Shown: in pieces, positions 8,516-18,057 of the stretch
Position numbering within the stretch: the stretch's first letter is position 1
Layout: each line of letters begins with the position of its first letter
From: Corynebacterium incognita
Lineage (GTDB): Bacteria > Actinomycetota > Actinomycetes > Mycobacteriales > Mycobacteriaceae
Length of the DNA: 64,000 bases
Reading direction: 5' to 3'
Assembly: GCF_014217255.1 (NCBI RefSeq)
Contig: NZ_CP059404.1
Coordinates: forward strand, 248,001 to 312,000
Notes under the pieces: model-generated
What the model saw: the letters and a program-made list of their open reading frames with translations, nothing else
What the model was told of the DNA's origin: nothing
The model's database searches: none
Program-made: the position numbers and the translations under genes

Positions 8516-10645
8516 ATGACTCATCCAGTCATCACCCCAGAATTGGTAGCCCTTGACGTCGACTTTGGCGCAACCATCCCCGACGTCATCAATAATCTGG
8601 CCCACACAGTCGCGACAGCTGGTCGCACCGACGATCCCGCCGCGCTCGCTCAAGCCGCAATTGACCGCGAAGAGAAGGCCGGCACAGGAGTGCCAAGCGG
8701 CGTAGCCATCCCGCACGCTCGTACTGCAGCGGTAGAGGCTCCTACCCTCGCGTTCGCCCGATTGTCTCGCGGCGTCGATTTCTCTGGGCCCGACGGTGAT
8801 GCGAAGCTCGTATTCCTCATCGCTGCCCCGGAAGGTGGCGGCAAGGAACACCTCAAGATTTTGTCGAAACTCGCGCGCGCTTTGGTGCGCAAGGACTTCC
8901 TCGAGCAACTGCGTACCGCTGACACACCCGAGGATGCAGTGTCCGCCATCAACGAGGTACTCACCACCACCAAGAAGAAGTCCGCCACCACCCCCACTGG
9001 CGCTGCCGCCGCAACAGCCGCAACGGCTACAACGGCTGCAAACAGCCACGAGGGCGCGAACGCGGAAGGCGGCGCCCCGGAGAGTTCGGGAGGAGGCCCC
9101 GTCCGCATCGTGGCCATCACTGCTTGCCCCACAGGCATCGCGCATACCTATATGGCCGCCGACGCCCTGACCCAGACCGCCGAGGGCCGTTCCGACGTCC
9201 AACTGCTGGTCGAAACCCAAGGGTCGTCGTCGAACACTCCCCTTGAGGCTCGTGACATTGCTGCTGCCGACGCCGTCATCTTTGCCACCGACGTCGGAGT
9301 CCGCGACCGGCACCGTTTTGCTGGCAAGCCAGTCATCGAGTCCGGAGTCAAGCGCGCTATCAACGAACCCGGCGTCATGATCGACGAGGCCATCGCCGCC
9401 GCATCAAATCCCAACGCTCGCAAGGTCGCCGCGGCTAGCGGTGACGAGCCCTCCGCCTCCGCGGCCGCTGCAGGTGGCACCAGCGCCAAGGGCGGGCTGA
9501 GCTGGGGCAAGAAGATTCAACAGGCCATCATGACCGGTGTCTCTTACATGGTGCCGTTTGTCGCAGCCGGCGGTCTGTTGCTGGCCCTGGGATTCTTGTT
9601 CGGCGGCTACGACATGGCCGACGGCTGGCAGGCCATCGCCACTGAGTACTCACTCAACAACCTCCCGGGCAACACCATCGTGGTCGACGGAGCGGAGATG
9701 ACCTTCAAACGCTCGGGCTTGCTCTTATACGTAGGCGCAGTGTTGTTCGCCATCGGCCAGCAGGCGATGAGCTTTATCGTGGCCGCACTGTCTGGCTATA
9801 TCGCCTACGCTCTGGCTGACCGCCCGGGCATCGCACCGGGCTTCGTTGGTGGCGCTATCTCCGTTCTGCTGGGCGCGGGCTTTATCGGCGGCCTCATTAC
9901 CGGCCTTCTCGCGGGCCTCATCGCTGCCTGGATTGGTAGCTGGAAGGTCCCCAACTGGCTGCGCTCCCTCATGCCGGTGGTGGTGATCCCACTGCTCACC
10001 TCGCTCGTGGTGGGTCTGCTGATGTTCTTCCTGCTGGGCCGCCCGCTCGCCGGGATCATGGAAGGGCTGCAAAACTGGCTGAGCTCCATGAGCGGTTCCT
10101 CCGCTGTGCTGCTTGGAATCATCTTGGGCCTCATGATGTGCTTCGACCTTGGCGGTCCCGTGAACAAGGCAGCGTACCTGTTTGCCACCGCAGGGCTGTC
10201 CACTGGCGACGAAGCTTCCATGATGATCATGGCCGCCGTCATGGCCGCCGGTATGGTCCCGCCTATTGCATTGTCACTGGCCACCATGGTTCGCGCGAAC
10301 CTGTTTACCCCGGCTGAACGGGAGAACGGCAAGTCCGCGTGGCTGCTCGGTCTCTCCTTCGTTTCTGAGGGCGCCATCCCATTCGCCGCGGCCGACCCAC
10401 TCCGCGTGATCCCGTCAATGATGGCTGGCGGCGCCGTTACCGGCGCGGTGTCGATGGGCCTTGGAGTTGGTTCGCGTGCACCACATGGCGGCATCTTCGT
10501 GCTCTTCGCCATCGACCCCCTGTGGGGCTTCATCCTTGCATTGCTCGCTGGTACCGCGGTGTCTTTGCTGTGCGTGCTGGCACTGAAGAAGTTCTGGCCA
10601 CAACCCGCGGTAGCCCCCGTCACCGAACCGGCTGAAGTCGCGTAA
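8516..10645 (+). CDS. ptsF: Fructose-specific PTS enzyme IIABC
   Basis: 709 aa with three fused domains: IIA (residues ~1-150, phosphorylated His67 in GVAIPHART), an Ala/Thr-rich linker, IIB (~195-295, phosphorylated Cys204 in ITACPTGIAH), a second linker, and the membrane IIC domain (~335-690). It imports fructose while forming fructose-1-phosphate. A strong AAGGAGGGA site precedes the ATG. Confidence 0.96.
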   Translation: MTHPVITPELVALDVDFGATIPDVINNLAHTVATAGRTDDPAALAQAAIDREEKAGTGVPSGVAIPHARTAAVEAPTLAFARLSRGVDFSGPDGDAKLVFLIAAPEGGGKEHLKILSKLARALVRKDFLEQLRTADTPEDAVSAINEVLTTTKKKSATTPTGAAAATAATATTAANSHEGANAEGGAPESSGGGPVRIVAITACPTGIAHTYMAADALTQTAEGRSDVQLLVETQGSSSNTPLEARDIAAADAVIFATDVGVRDRHRFAGKPVIESGVKRAINEPGVMIDEAIAAASNPNARKVAAASGDEPSASAAAAGGTSAKGGLSWGKKIQQAIMTGVSYMVPFVAAGGLLLALGFLFGGYDMADGWQAIATEYSLNNLPGNTIVVDGAEMTFKRSGLLLYVGAVLFAIGQQAMSFIVAALSGYIAYALADRPGIAPGFVGGAISVLLGAGFIGGLITGLLAGLIAAWIGSWKVPNWLRSLMPVVVIPLLTSLVVGLLMFFLLGRPLAGIMEGLQNWLSSMSGSSAVLLGIILGLMMCFDLGGPVNKAAYLFATAGLSTGDEASMMIMAAVMAAGMVPPIALSLATMVRANLFTPAERENGKSAWLLGLSFVSEGAIPFAAADPLRVIPSMMAGGAVTGAVSMGLGVGSRAPHGGIFVLFAIDPLWGFILALLAGTAVSLLCVLALKKFWPQPAVAPVTEPAEVA

Positions 10646-10689
10646 ACTGGCGCGCAAGAAATTCCGAAAGAAAGGACCGTGTGAACACT

Positions 10690-10959
10690 ATGGCTTCCAA
10701 AACTGTCAAGGTGGGTTCCACCGTTGGCCTGCACGCTCGCCCCGCCTCTATCATTTCTGACGCCGCGGCTGAGTATGACGAAGACATCTTCCTGAACCTC
10801 GTAGGCGAGGACGAGGACGAAGAGACCGATGCGTCGTCGTCCCTAATGATCATGGCTCTGGGCGCCGAGCACGGCGACGAGGTTACGGTCACCTCCGAGA
10901 ACGCCGAGGCCGTCGAGGCCATCGCTGCACTCATCGAAAAGAATCTCGACGAAGCCTAA
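10690..10959 (+). CDS. ptsH: PTS phosphocarrier protein HPr
   Basis: 89 aa starting MASKTV, matching the C. glutamicum protein. His15 (VGLHARPAS) is the phosphorylation site; the SSSLMIMALGA segment corresponds to the regulatory-serine region. A GTG at 10681 with AAAGGA 4 nt before it would add three residues and cannot be excluded. HPr relays phosphate from PtsI to PtsF; this gene closes the PTS cluster and is followed by a strong terminator. Confidence 0.95.
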   Translation: MASKTVKVGSTVGLHARPASIISDAAAEYDEDIFLNLVGEDEDEETDASSSLMIMALGAEHGDEVTVTSENAEAVEAIAALIEKNLDEA

Positions 10960-11004
10960 GCCTTATCCCCTGGGCTTCCTCGGCTTAGCCTGCGAGAAAA
11001 CACC

Positions 11005-11046
11005 AAGACCACCTGCCATTCGCTGCGGCGAATCAGGTGGTCTTTT
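11005..11046. terminator. Strong terminator after ptsH
   Basis: AAGACCACCTG (11005-11015) pairs perfectly with CAGGTGGTCTT (11034-11044), with a second inner stem ATTCGC/GCGAAT, followed by TT. On the opposite strand the stem is followed by TTGGTGTTTTC, so it may also terminate the convergent permease gene. Confidence 0.85.
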
Positions 11047-11077
11047 ATGTGACGTGGTCTTGTCTCAGAGGTGTGCG

Positions 11078-12367
11078 TCAGTGGTAGTACTTCGCACCCT
11101 TGCCCTCGCCAAACGTGTCGTACAGGTACTTCATCACCGGGTAGGCCACGATGATGCCCACAGAACCCCAGGCGATGCCTTCGAGGGACACGCCGAAGAC
11201 CGAGAGCGTCAGGTTGCCGATGCCCGCTACGAGCGCGATGGCGGCAGCCGTCAGGTTGACCGGGTTGTTGAAGTTCACCTTGTTGTCCTGCCAGATGCGC
11301 ACGCCCAGCATGCCAATGAGGCCGTAGAGCACGAGCGTTGCGCCACCGAGCACGCCGGTGGGAATCGTGAAGATGAGCGCTCCAAACTTCGGGACGAACG
11401 CCAGAGCCACCGCCGTCAATGCCGCCACCCAGTAGGCGGCGGTCGAATACACGCGCGTGGCGGCCATGACACCGATGTTCTCCGCGTAGGTGGTAGTACC
11501 GGAGCCGCCGAACCCACCGGCCAACGAGGTCGCCACACCGTCAGCAATGAGAGCGGTGCCCGCCACATCGTCCAGGTCGCGGCCGGTCATTTCCGAGACC
11601 GCCTTCACATGGCCGACGTTTTCCGCGATGAGCACGACCAGCACCGGCAGCGCGATGGCAATCGCAGACAGCTCGAACTCCGGGGTGTGGAACTGCGGCA
11701 GGCCGATCCACGGCGCGGCGTCGATAGCTTCCTTGGTGCCCTCTGCAAGGTTGCCCGTAACAGCGGCGAAGACCCAACCCACGACCACACCGATGAGGAT
11801 GGACAGGCGCGAAACCATGCCGCGACCAGCAACGGTTGCCAGAATGATGGTCAGCAGCGTCACCGTGGCCACCAGCGGCTGCGACTGGTAGCTCGTCGCG
11901 GCAGTCGGCGCCAGGTTCAGACCGATGAGTGCCACGATCGCGCCGGTCACCGCTGGCGGCATCACAGCGTCGATGACCTTGCGCCCCGCGGCCTGCACCG
12001 CGAAGCCAATGAGAACTAAGGCCAGGCCGGTCACCAATACAGACCCCGCCTGCACACCAATGCCCTGCGATTGGCTCGCAGTGAGCGGCGCGATGAAGGC
12101 GAAAGAGGAGCCGAGGTAGGACGGCAGCCGGTTGCGGGTGAGCAGGAGGAAAATCATCGTGCCCACGCCCGAGAACAACAACGTGGTGTTCACCGGGAAG
12201 CCGGTCAGTGTGGGAACCAACAGCGTGGCACCGAACATGGCCACCACGTGCTGCATACCAATGCCGATGGTGCGTCCCCAGCTCAGTCGCTCTTCTGGTG
12301 CGACCACCGCGCCTGGGGCGATTTTCTTACCGTCTCCGTGGACGGTCCAGCCAAATGAATTAGTCAC
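11078..12367 (-). CDS. Uracil-xanthine permease (NCS2 family)
   Basis: 429 aa, about a dozen to fourteen membrane segments, with the NCS2 signature regions (GMQHVVAMFGATLLVPTLTG near the start and SYAENIG-type FGGSGTTTYAENIGV in the middle). Such permeases import uracil by proton symport (UraA/PyrP). The GTG start lacks a Shine-Dalgarno sequence; TAATGT ends 6 nt before it, overlapping the hflX stop codon, which suggests a leaderless internal promoter or read-through from hflX. Confidence 0.88.
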   Translation of the reverse strand: MTNSFGWTVHGDGKKIAPGAVVAPEERLSWGRTIGIGMQHVVAMFGATLLVPTLTGFPVNTTLLFSGVGTMIFLLLTRNRLPSYLGSSFAFIAPLTASQSQGIGVQAGSVLVTGLALVLIGFAVQAAGRKVIDAVMPPAVTGAIVALIGLNLAPTAATSYQSQPLVATVTLLTIILATVAGRGMVSRLSILIGVVVGWVFAAVTGNLAEGTKEAIDAAPWIGLPQFHTPEFELSAIAIALPVLVVLIAENVGHVKAVSEMTGRDLDDVAGTALIADGVATSLAGGFGGSGTTTYAENIGVMAATRVYSTAAYWVAALTAVALAFVPKFGALIFTIPTGVLGGATLVLYGLIGMLGVRIWQDNKVNFNNPVNLTAAAIALVAGIGNLTLSVFGVSLEGIAWGSVGIIVAYPVMKYLYDTFGEGKGAKYYH

Positions 12368-12376
12368 AAATGCACA

Positions 12377-13882
12377 TTATTGCGCACCGACCACGAATTC
12401 GCGTAACTCATCGGCCACTGCTTGCGGCAGGCGGACGTCGATAAGCGTCCCTGTGTCCGTGTATTCCTCACTGCGCACGGTGCCCTCCTCATGGAGGCGC
12501 GCGACGACGTCCCCGCGACCGTATGGAATATCCATGGTGACGTGCGCATCAAGGGAGTTGAGGAACAGCTCCACGCGTGAGGTGAGCTCAGGGATTCCCT
12601 CCCCCGTGTGTGCCGAAACAAACACCACGTTGTCGCGATCGAGCACGTGGCGCACCTCTGCCAACACCAGCGGATCAGCCTTGTCTATCTTGTTGATCAC
12701 CAAGATTTCTGGGGGTGCTTCCTCACCGGTCTCCTTAACGATGTCGTAGATGACCTTGTTCACTGCCTCAATCTGTTTGATCGGGAACGGATCCGAACCG
12801 TCGACCACGTGCAACATGAGGTCCGCTCCGAGCACTTCCTCGAGGGTGGACTTGAACGCCTCCACGAGCTGCGTGGGCAGGTGGCGAACGAAACCGACGG
12901 TGTCGGTGAATACCACCTGGCGGCCGTCAGCCAGCTCCGCGCGGCGAGTCGTGGGGTCCAAGGTGGCAAACAGCGCGTCTTCCACCAGCACGCCCGCACC
13001 GGTCATGGCGTTAATGAGCGAGGACTTGCCCGCATTGGTGTACCCAGCGATAGCAATCTTGGGAATCGCGGAGTTCTGACGGCGCGAGCGCTTGATCTCA
13101 CGCGCGGTCTTCATCCCGGCGAGTTCCTTGCGCAGTTTGGCCATGTCCGTACGCAGGCGGCGACGATCGGCCTCAATCTTCGTCTCACCCGGACCACGAA
13201 GGCCCACGCCGCCGTTAGAACCCGCGCGACCACCGGCCTGGCGCGAGAGGTTGCCGCCCCAGCCACGTACGCGGGTGTAGAGGTATTCCATCTGCGCCAG
13301 CGAGACCTGGGCTTTGCCCTCTTTGGACTTCGCGTGTTGGGCGAAAATATCCAAAATGAGCATGGTGCGGTCAATCACCTTGGTATCCAGCGCGCGTTCT
13401 AACGCCACGAGCTGGCCGGGGTTGAGCTCGCCGTCGCAGACCACCGTATCCGCGCCCGTCGCGGCCACGATGTCCTTGAGTTCTTTGACTTTGCCGGAGC
13501 CGATATAGGTGCCGGAATCCGGCTTGTCGCGCTTTTGGTAGAGCATCTCGACGACCTCGGCGCCCGCAGTCTCGGCCAGCGCGGCGAGCTCGTCCATGGT
13601 GGCTTCGACCTCGGCGACGGTGCCTTCCGTCCACACGCCGACAAGGATGACGCGCTCCAGGCGCAGCTTTCGGTACTCAACCTCGTAGCCGTCTTGGGTG
13701 TCCTCTGAGCGTATCGACGTCTCTTTGCTCACCCGCCGAAACGCGTTACGCTCCGCAAGGTCGAGCTCTCCCACAGTGGGTGTCAATGGACCGCCCTCGT
13801 CCGGGGCCGCGCCCTGCGGGGCGTTGTCTTTGAAGGCGCGGGCGAGAAGGTCATCGTTACGGTCAGCGGAGTTTGAATTCAT
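12377..13882 (-). CDS. hflX: GTPase HflX
   Basis: 501 aa from the ATG at 13882, which has GGAG a few bases upstream; the longer open frame beyond it lacks homology. The N-terminal HflX domain (GSGKVKEL segment) precedes the G domain with G1 GYTNAGKSS near residue 282. HflX binds the 50S subunit and splits stalled or hibernating ribosomes. It is followed after 9 bp by the uracil permease and is divergent to the next gene. Confidence 0.95.
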   Translation of the reverse strand: MNSNSADRNDDLLARAFKDNAPQGAAPDEGGPLTPTVGELDLAERNAFRRVSKETSIRSEDTQDGYEVEYRKLRLERVILVGVWTEGTVAEVEATMDELAALAETAGAEVVEMLYQKRDKPDSGTYIGSGKVKELKDIVAATGADTVVCDGELNPGQLVALERALDTKVIDRTMLILDIFAQHAKSKEGKAQVSLAQMEYLYTRVRGWGGNLSRQAGGRAGSNGGVGLRGPGETKIEADRRRLRTDMAKLRKELAGMKTAREIKRSRRQNSAIPKIAIAGYTNAGKSSLINAMTGAGVLVEDALFATLDPTTRRAELADGRQVVFTDTVGFVRHLPTQLVEAFKSTLEEVLGADLMLHVVDGSDPFPIKQIEAVNKVIYDIVKETGEEAPPEILVINKIDKADPLVLAEVRHVLDRDNVVFVSAHTGEGIPELTSRVELFLNSLDAHVTMDIPYGRGDVVARLHEEGTVRSEEYTDTGTLIDVRLPQAVADELREFVVGAQ

Positions 13883-13968
13883 TAACACTCCATTGTTCCA
13901 TACCAGGGCAGAAACCAACGAAATTCTCCGCGCCTGCAAAAGGGTTTTTCTCCACCTGCTTTCGGGTT

Positions 13969-13974
13969 TAAGAT
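13969..13974 (+). promoter_or_regulatory. -10 element (TAAGAT), leaderless start
   Basis: TAAGAT ends 7 nt before the ATG at 13982 with no ribosome-binding site between, so transcription would begin at or next to the start codon. Confidence 0.5.
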
Positions 13975-13981
13975 GATCACC

Positions 13982-14761
13982 ATGACTACTCCAACTTCCA
14001 CGGGCCAGCCACTGCAGGAACTCGCATCGCTGGGCATGCGCTTTGACAAGTGGCAGGACGCGGTCGAGGCCGCGATTGCCACCGACCGCCTCGTTGTCAC
14101 CGGCGAGGTGCGCGGCGGCCAGCTCATCCAGTACACGGACGCCTCGGGCGCCCAGCTCAACATCCTGGCTGTGGAACCGTTCGCCACCTTCGTCGGCTTC
14201 GATTCGGTGACCAAGGGCTTCGCCAACGTGGCCATGGTCAACGACGTAGTGGCGCACCTAGACATCATCGATCCCTTCGGCAACACGATGACCAAGGCCA
14301 CGGCCAACCTGGCTCAAGGACCGTTGCTCGTGGACGAGCCGGAGCAGCAGTGGCAGGAAATCGGGCTGGTCATCCTGGGGCTGAACGTGGAATCCTTCAA
14401 GTCCGCGGAGGCTTACGAGGCCGCCCGCGACGAGTACCCGGCTACCTTCCATTCCCCTGGCGCGGAGCTGATCGAATCCGGCAACGGCGCCGGTATCCCG
14501 GACGCTGGTTGTACATTCTCCGGCCGTGTCATGGAATCCACGCTGAAGACCAATGAGCTCACCGGCCAGGAGTTTTACCACGTTGTCATGGACGGGGCCT
14601 TCCCCTTCGATCTGTGCCTGCCGACGTCTATCGGCGAGCTTCCCGCGAAGGATACCGTGCTTTCCGGCAGCGGTTTGCTGACCGCCGCCGTCGCGGCCCC
14701 CACCGGCGGCTGTGGATCCGGCGGGTGTAGCTGCGGATCCGGTGGCTGCGGTGGTCACTAG
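13982..14761 (+). CDS. Conserved hypothetical protein with Cys-Gly-rich tail
   Basis: 259 aa, no family recognised with certainty. The body looks soluble, mixed alpha/beta, with no signal peptide or membrane segment. The last ~18 residues are GGCGSGGCSCGSGGCGGH: four cysteines and a terminal His in a flexible glycine tail, a pattern that could bind a metal ion. The start at 13982 follows a leaderless-type -10 box; the in-frame ATG at 13973 lies inside that box. Divergent from hflX; 21 bp separate it from the next gene. Confidence 0.75.
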   Translation: MTTPTSTGQPLQELASLGMRFDKWQDAVEAAIATDRLVVTGEVRGGQLIQYTDASGAQLNILAVEPFATFVGFDSVTKGFANVAMVNDVVAHLDIIDPFGNTMTKATANLAQGPLLVDEPEQQWQEIGLVILGLNVESFKSAEAYEAARDEYPATFHSPGAELIESGNGAGIPDAGCTFSGRVMESTLKTNELTGQEFYHVVMDGAFPFDLCLPTSIGELPAKDTVLSGSGLLTAAVAAPTGGCGSGGCSCGSGGCGGH

Positions 14762-14768
14762 GATGTCC

Positions 14769-14774
14769 TAAACT
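14769..14774 (+). promoter_or_regulatory. -10 element (TAAACT), leaderless start
   Basis: TAAACT ends 8 nt before the ATG at 14783. It starts just after the stop of the preceding gene. Confidence 0.5.
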
Positions 14775-14782
14775 GTGAGACG

Positions 14783-15340
14783 ATGATCATTCCAGCGAGC
14801 CCCTTTTCCAATCTCTGGCAGCGGTGGCTCACACTGGCCATCGTGGCGCTGTGCTGCATCGGCCTGGTGTGGCGGCTGCTCGTGCCGGGGGCTTTGCTAT
14901 CTCTCGTCCTCTTAGTTCTTACCTTTTTGCTCCTGCGCCAGCGCCCCGACGCTTTCGAGCACAAGGCTTTGCGCACCTCCATCGCGCTGTCGGCAGAAGA
15001 CGTCGAGGACGTCCTCGCCGAATACGAGCGTTTTAGCTGCAGTCCAGACACAGATTGCTTGGCAGACCGGACCATTCACCGGCCCGCCCTCATGGACCAA
15101 GACTGCACCGACGCCGATATTTCCGATTTTCATTACCAGCGCACAAGCTCACGGCGCTTCCTTCGTCGGCTCAATGCCCGTCTGGCGGATCCCGCACTGG
15201 AAACCCAGCAACTGGAAACCCTACTGAGTGTCACCGATAAGCGCGCCGCCGCGCTGCGTGCCGCTTGGCTGCGCGCCCGCCAGGCCGCACAGCGCATCGG
15301 CCCCTCGGGGCACAACGGCTCGGCAGGAAACGCCACTTAA
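14783..15340 (+). CDS. Hypothetical membrane protein
   Basis: 185 aa. Two closely spaced N-terminal membrane segments (about residues 12-32 and 33-51) are followed by a basic stop-transfer RQRP and a cytoplasmic helical tail that is Arg/Ala-rich at its end. No catalytic motif is visible. Its position beside dapF is typical for corynebacteria. The 3' end overlaps the convergent dapF stop by 4 bp. Confidence 0.75.
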   Translation: MIIPASPFSNLWQRWLTLAIVALCCIGLVWRLLVPGALLSLVLLVLTFLLLRQRPDAFEHKALRTSIALSAEDVEDVLAEYERFSCSPDTDCLADRTIHRPALMDQDCTDADISDFHYQRTSSRRFLRRLNARLADPALETQQLETLLSVTDKRAAALRAAWLRARQAAQRIGPSGHNGSAGNAT

Positions 15341-16233
15341 AGCACTGTTTTTCCCGTAGCCACGATCGCCGATGGCCCGGTGAGCACCGCGTCCCCCGCG
15401 GTGATGGCGACTTGTACACGACCGCCGGGAACGTGAACGATGACCTCACCTTCGCCGGCCCCGGCGTCGGCAAGCGCGGCGCACGCCGCGGCGACGGTAC
15501 CGGTACCGCAGGATTTGGTCTCCCCGACCCCGCGCTCGTACACGCGCATGGACACCGCGTTGCGCCCATCGTCATCGCTGCGCAGTGGGGTCACAATCTC
15601 TACGTTGACGCCTTCGGGGAAGAACTCCGGGTCGTAGGCTGGCGGTGCCAGCTCCAGCTCATGCAGACCCGCTGCGTCCAGCCCAGGCACCACGGCTGCA
15701 AGGTGCGGGTTACCCATGTCCACGCCCAGGCCGGCGTAGCGACGCCCTGCCATCCGCACCGTCGATAGGCCCGTGACGCGCGGCAAGCCCATGTGCACCG
15801 AAACAGTGGCGGCGTCAGACGTGGCCTCGTGGACCACCACCTGCTTGGCACCGGCACGGGTACCGACCGTCCAGGGCTGCCCAGCCGGGACGTCGATGAG
15901 TTTCTGCGCGACGAGCCAGTGGGCGAAGACTCGCATGCCATTGCCACACATCTGCGCCACCGAGCCATCGGCGTTGCGATAGTCCATGAACCAGTCGTGG
16001 TCTGCGATCCCAGGTGCGAGCACGCTCACTTCTCCGGCCTCCACAAGTGCACCGGCGCGCGCGACGCGCAATAGGCCGTCACCGCCGATACCCGTGCGAC
16101 GATCACACAGCGCGCGTACCCGGTCCGGGGAGATGCCCAATTGGGCGTACTCGTCGGGCACGATGACGAAATCATTTTCCGTGCCGTGGCCGCGGCCGAA
16201 TTCGAGCGCGAAGTTCTCCTGCGTCGCAATCAT
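15337..16233 (-). CDS. dapF: Diaminopimelate epimerase
   Basis: 298 aa. The two catalytic cysteines are Cys96 (MCGNGMR) and Cys242 (KSCGTGTVA). The enzyme converts LL- to meso-diaminopimelate for lysine and peptidoglycan cross-linking; dapA and dapB lie 23 kb away in the same window. Its own -10 box suggests independent, leaderless transcription. Confidence 0.96.
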   Translation of the reverse strand: MIATQENFALEFGRGHGTENDFVIVPDEYAQLGISPDRVRALCDRRTGIGGDGLLRVARAGALVEAGEVSVLAPGIADHDWFMDYRNADGSVAQMCGNGMRVFAHWLVAQKLIDVPAGQPWTVGTRAGAKQVVVHEATSDAATVSVHMGLPRVTGLSTVRMAGRRYAGLGVDMGNPHLAAVVPGLDAAGLHELELAPPAYDPEFFPEGVNVEIVTPLRSDDDGRNAVSMRVYERGVGETKSCGTGTVAAACAALADAGAGEGEVIVHVPGGRVQVAITAGDAVLTGPSAIVATGKTVL

Positions 16234-16239
16234 GGGGCT

Positions 16240-16245
16240 AGTCTA
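16240..16245 (-). promoter_or_regulatory. -10 element (TAGACT), leaderless dapF start
   Basis: On the minus strand TAGACT ends 6 nt before the dapF ATG at 16233 with only AGCCCC between. Confidence 0.5.
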
Positions 16246-16262
16246 GCTCAGCCGTGTCGCAC

Positions 16263-17189
16263 CTATGTCAACGCCGCCCACGCCTGAGAGACGGTATCCC
16301 CTGCGGCATCCAGCCAGGTGATGCGGGGATCTCGGTGGAACCAGGAGCGTTGGCGGCGCACGTAACGGCGGGTCCCGGTGGTCGTCTTCTCCTGTGCTTC
16401 CTCGAGGGTTAGCTCCCCGGATAAATACTGCAACACCTGGGCGTAGCCGATGGCCCGGCCGGCAGTGGAATCTGCCACCAACCCGTGTCCAACCAAGTCT
16501 TCGACCTCCGCCACGAAGCCACGCTCAAACATAAGCTTGGTGCGGGTGGCGATGCGGGGGTTGAGCCACTCCGCCTGGGTGCGCAACCCAAGAATGCGCG
16601 TCCCCCAGCGCGGCGGCGCGTTCTTGGGCGGCTGGCTGGCCTGGAAGGGCTTACCGGTCAGCTCGATCACCTCGAGTGCGCGAACGGTTCGACGGGGGTC
16701 CTTGTCCTCAATAATCGCGGCGGCTGCCGGGTCCTTTTCAGCCAGCAGGGCGTGCAGCACGTCGACGCCGCGCTCGCGAAGCTCCCCCTCCCACTTGGCG
16801 CGGACGACGGGATCAGTGGGCGGAAATTGCCAATCGTCGATGAGCGATTGGACGTACAGCATTGAGCCGCCGACCAGGATGGGAACGTTGCCCCGCTGCA
16901 TGATGGCCTCCACGTCGCGCACCGCGGCGCTTTGATAACGCGCCACGGAGGCCGTCTCAGTCACGTCCCACACGTCCAACTGGTGGTGCGGGATGCCCTC
17001 CCGCTCCTCCACTGTCAGTTTCGCTGTCCCGATGTCCATGCCGCGATAGAGCTGCATGGAATCAACGTTGACTACCTCGCCATCGAGCTCGTGGGCTAAG
17101 GCGACGCCAAGCGCCGACTTGCCGCTGGCGGTGGGACCGACCACCGCGATGGGGCGGATGGATTCTGCGCCCAAGGTTATGCCACTCAT
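16263..17189 (-). CDS. miaA: tRNA dimethylallyltransferase MiaA
   Basis: 308 aa. P-loop GPTASGKS at residues 18-25 and the substrate-binding [15 protein letters not shown] motif. MiaA adds a dimethylallyl group to A37 of tRNAs that read U-starting codons; MiaB (22745-24349) then methylthiolates the same base. Its ATG overlaps the stop of the upstream gene by 4 bp, so the two are translationally coupled. Confidence 0.97.
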   Translation of the reverse strand: MSGITLGAESIRPIAVVGPTASGKSALGVALAHELDGEVVNVDSMQLYRGMDIGTAKLTVEEREGIPHHQLDVWDVTETASVARYQSAAVRDVEAIMQRGNVPILVGGSMLYVQSLIDDWQFPPTDPVVRAKWEGELRERGVDVLHALLAEKDPAAAAIIEDKDPRRTVRALEVIELTGKPFQASQPPKNAPPRWGTRILGLRTQAEWLNPRIATRTKLMFERGFVAEVEDLVGHGLVADSTAGRAIGYAQVLQYLSGELTLEEAQEKTTTGTRRYVRRQRSWFHRDPRITWLDAAGDTVSQAWAALT

Positions 17190-17914
17190 GATGCTGCCTC
17201 CCTCGGTGTTCTATCCTTTGGTGTCCACTCCCACAGCGCCACGTAGCGTCCCACTCCCAGCGAAGTGTCCGCGGCCACGAGCTCGCGGTGGACCACGTGG
17301 CCGGCGGCTTCCTGCGCGGCCAACCACGCCGCCAGCTCCGGCCACAGGTAGGGCTCAACGACGCCGGCGTGTGCCAGCGCGTCAGCGTTCCAGTGCTGCG
17401 ACCAGCTAGCCGCGTCTCCGCCCAGCAGGGCGCGCAGTGAAGCGTCGGCCGCTCCGGCGTCGGGAAGCAGTGCCAACGGAGCTTTGTCGTCCAGGCCTGC
17501 GGAGCCCTCCGCCACCACGATGGTGAGCTCCCCACCAGCCACCGTCACGCCAAGGTGCTCGTCCACCCAGCGCGGCTCGCGGTCCTCGGCAACGAAGCGA
17601 GCGATGAGCTCGGGAAGGTAGTTTCCACCCTTAAGACGCGGCATCCCCACTGGGCCGGGACCGTCGCCCCAGGCCCGAAAGCTACCCGTATGCGCCGTAT
17701 GCCAGCGCGCCGCCCGGCTGCCCACGATGCGCAGATCGAGCCCTGCACCGCCTGTTACCGCCAGCGCACGCTGGATCACCTGACGTGCCGCCACCAGCAA
17801 TTGGCGTGAGGGCTCATGTGCCGGGGCTAGCTGCGGGATGAGTGCCGGCGATCCAGGAATCACCACCACATAGCCGCGGGGTGCCGGGGTTGTCTGAGTT
17901 CCGCTATCGTTCAC
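17186..17914 (-). CDS. Conserved protein, LigB/class III extradiol dioxygenase-like fold (Rv2728c-like)
   Basis: 242 aa. Position directly upstream of miaA and the [13 protein letters not shown]-terminus match the mycobacterial Rv2728c family, which resembles the catalytic subunit of class III extradiol dioxygenases. Histidines are few and scattered, so a metal site cannot be assigned with confidence. The start is a GTG behind a leaderless-type promoter; the 3' end overlaps miaA by 4 bp. Role unknown; coupling to miaA hints at a link to tRNA or isoprenoid metabolism, which is inference. Confidence 0.75.
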   Translation of the reverse strand: MNDSGTQTTPAPRGYVVVIPGSPALIPQLAPAHEPSRQLLVAARQVIQRALAVTGGAGLDLRIVGSRAARWHTAHTGSFRAWGDGPGPVGMPRLKGGNYLPELIARFVAEDREPRWVDEHLGVTVAGGELTIVVAEGSAGLDDKAPLALLPDAGAADASLRALLGGDAASWSQHWNADALAHAGVVEPYLWPELAAWLAAQEAAGHVVHRELVAADTSLGVGRYVALWEWTPKDRTPREAAS

Positions 17915-17921
17915 GACTTCT

Positions 17922-17927
17922 ACTGTA
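17922..17927 (-). promoter_or_regulatory. -10 element (TACAGT), leaderless start of the miaA operon
   Basis: On the minus strand TACAGT ends 7 nt before the GTG at 17914. Confidence 0.5.
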
Positions 17928-18057
17928 AACGCCCCGGAGTTTTGTCAAAATGAGACCTCCACATCGCTCACGCCCTTTACAAACGCGGTAAAGTAATACT
18001 AACTGAGCACAATGGCAGCCGTGACGCGCGGCAGAATCGACAAGTAAGGACTCACCC

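Noticed and set aside
12377..14257. 626-codon version of HflX
   Set aside because: The extra 125 codons lack HflX similarity and run antisense through the divergent gene at 13982; SD and homology support the ATG at 13882.
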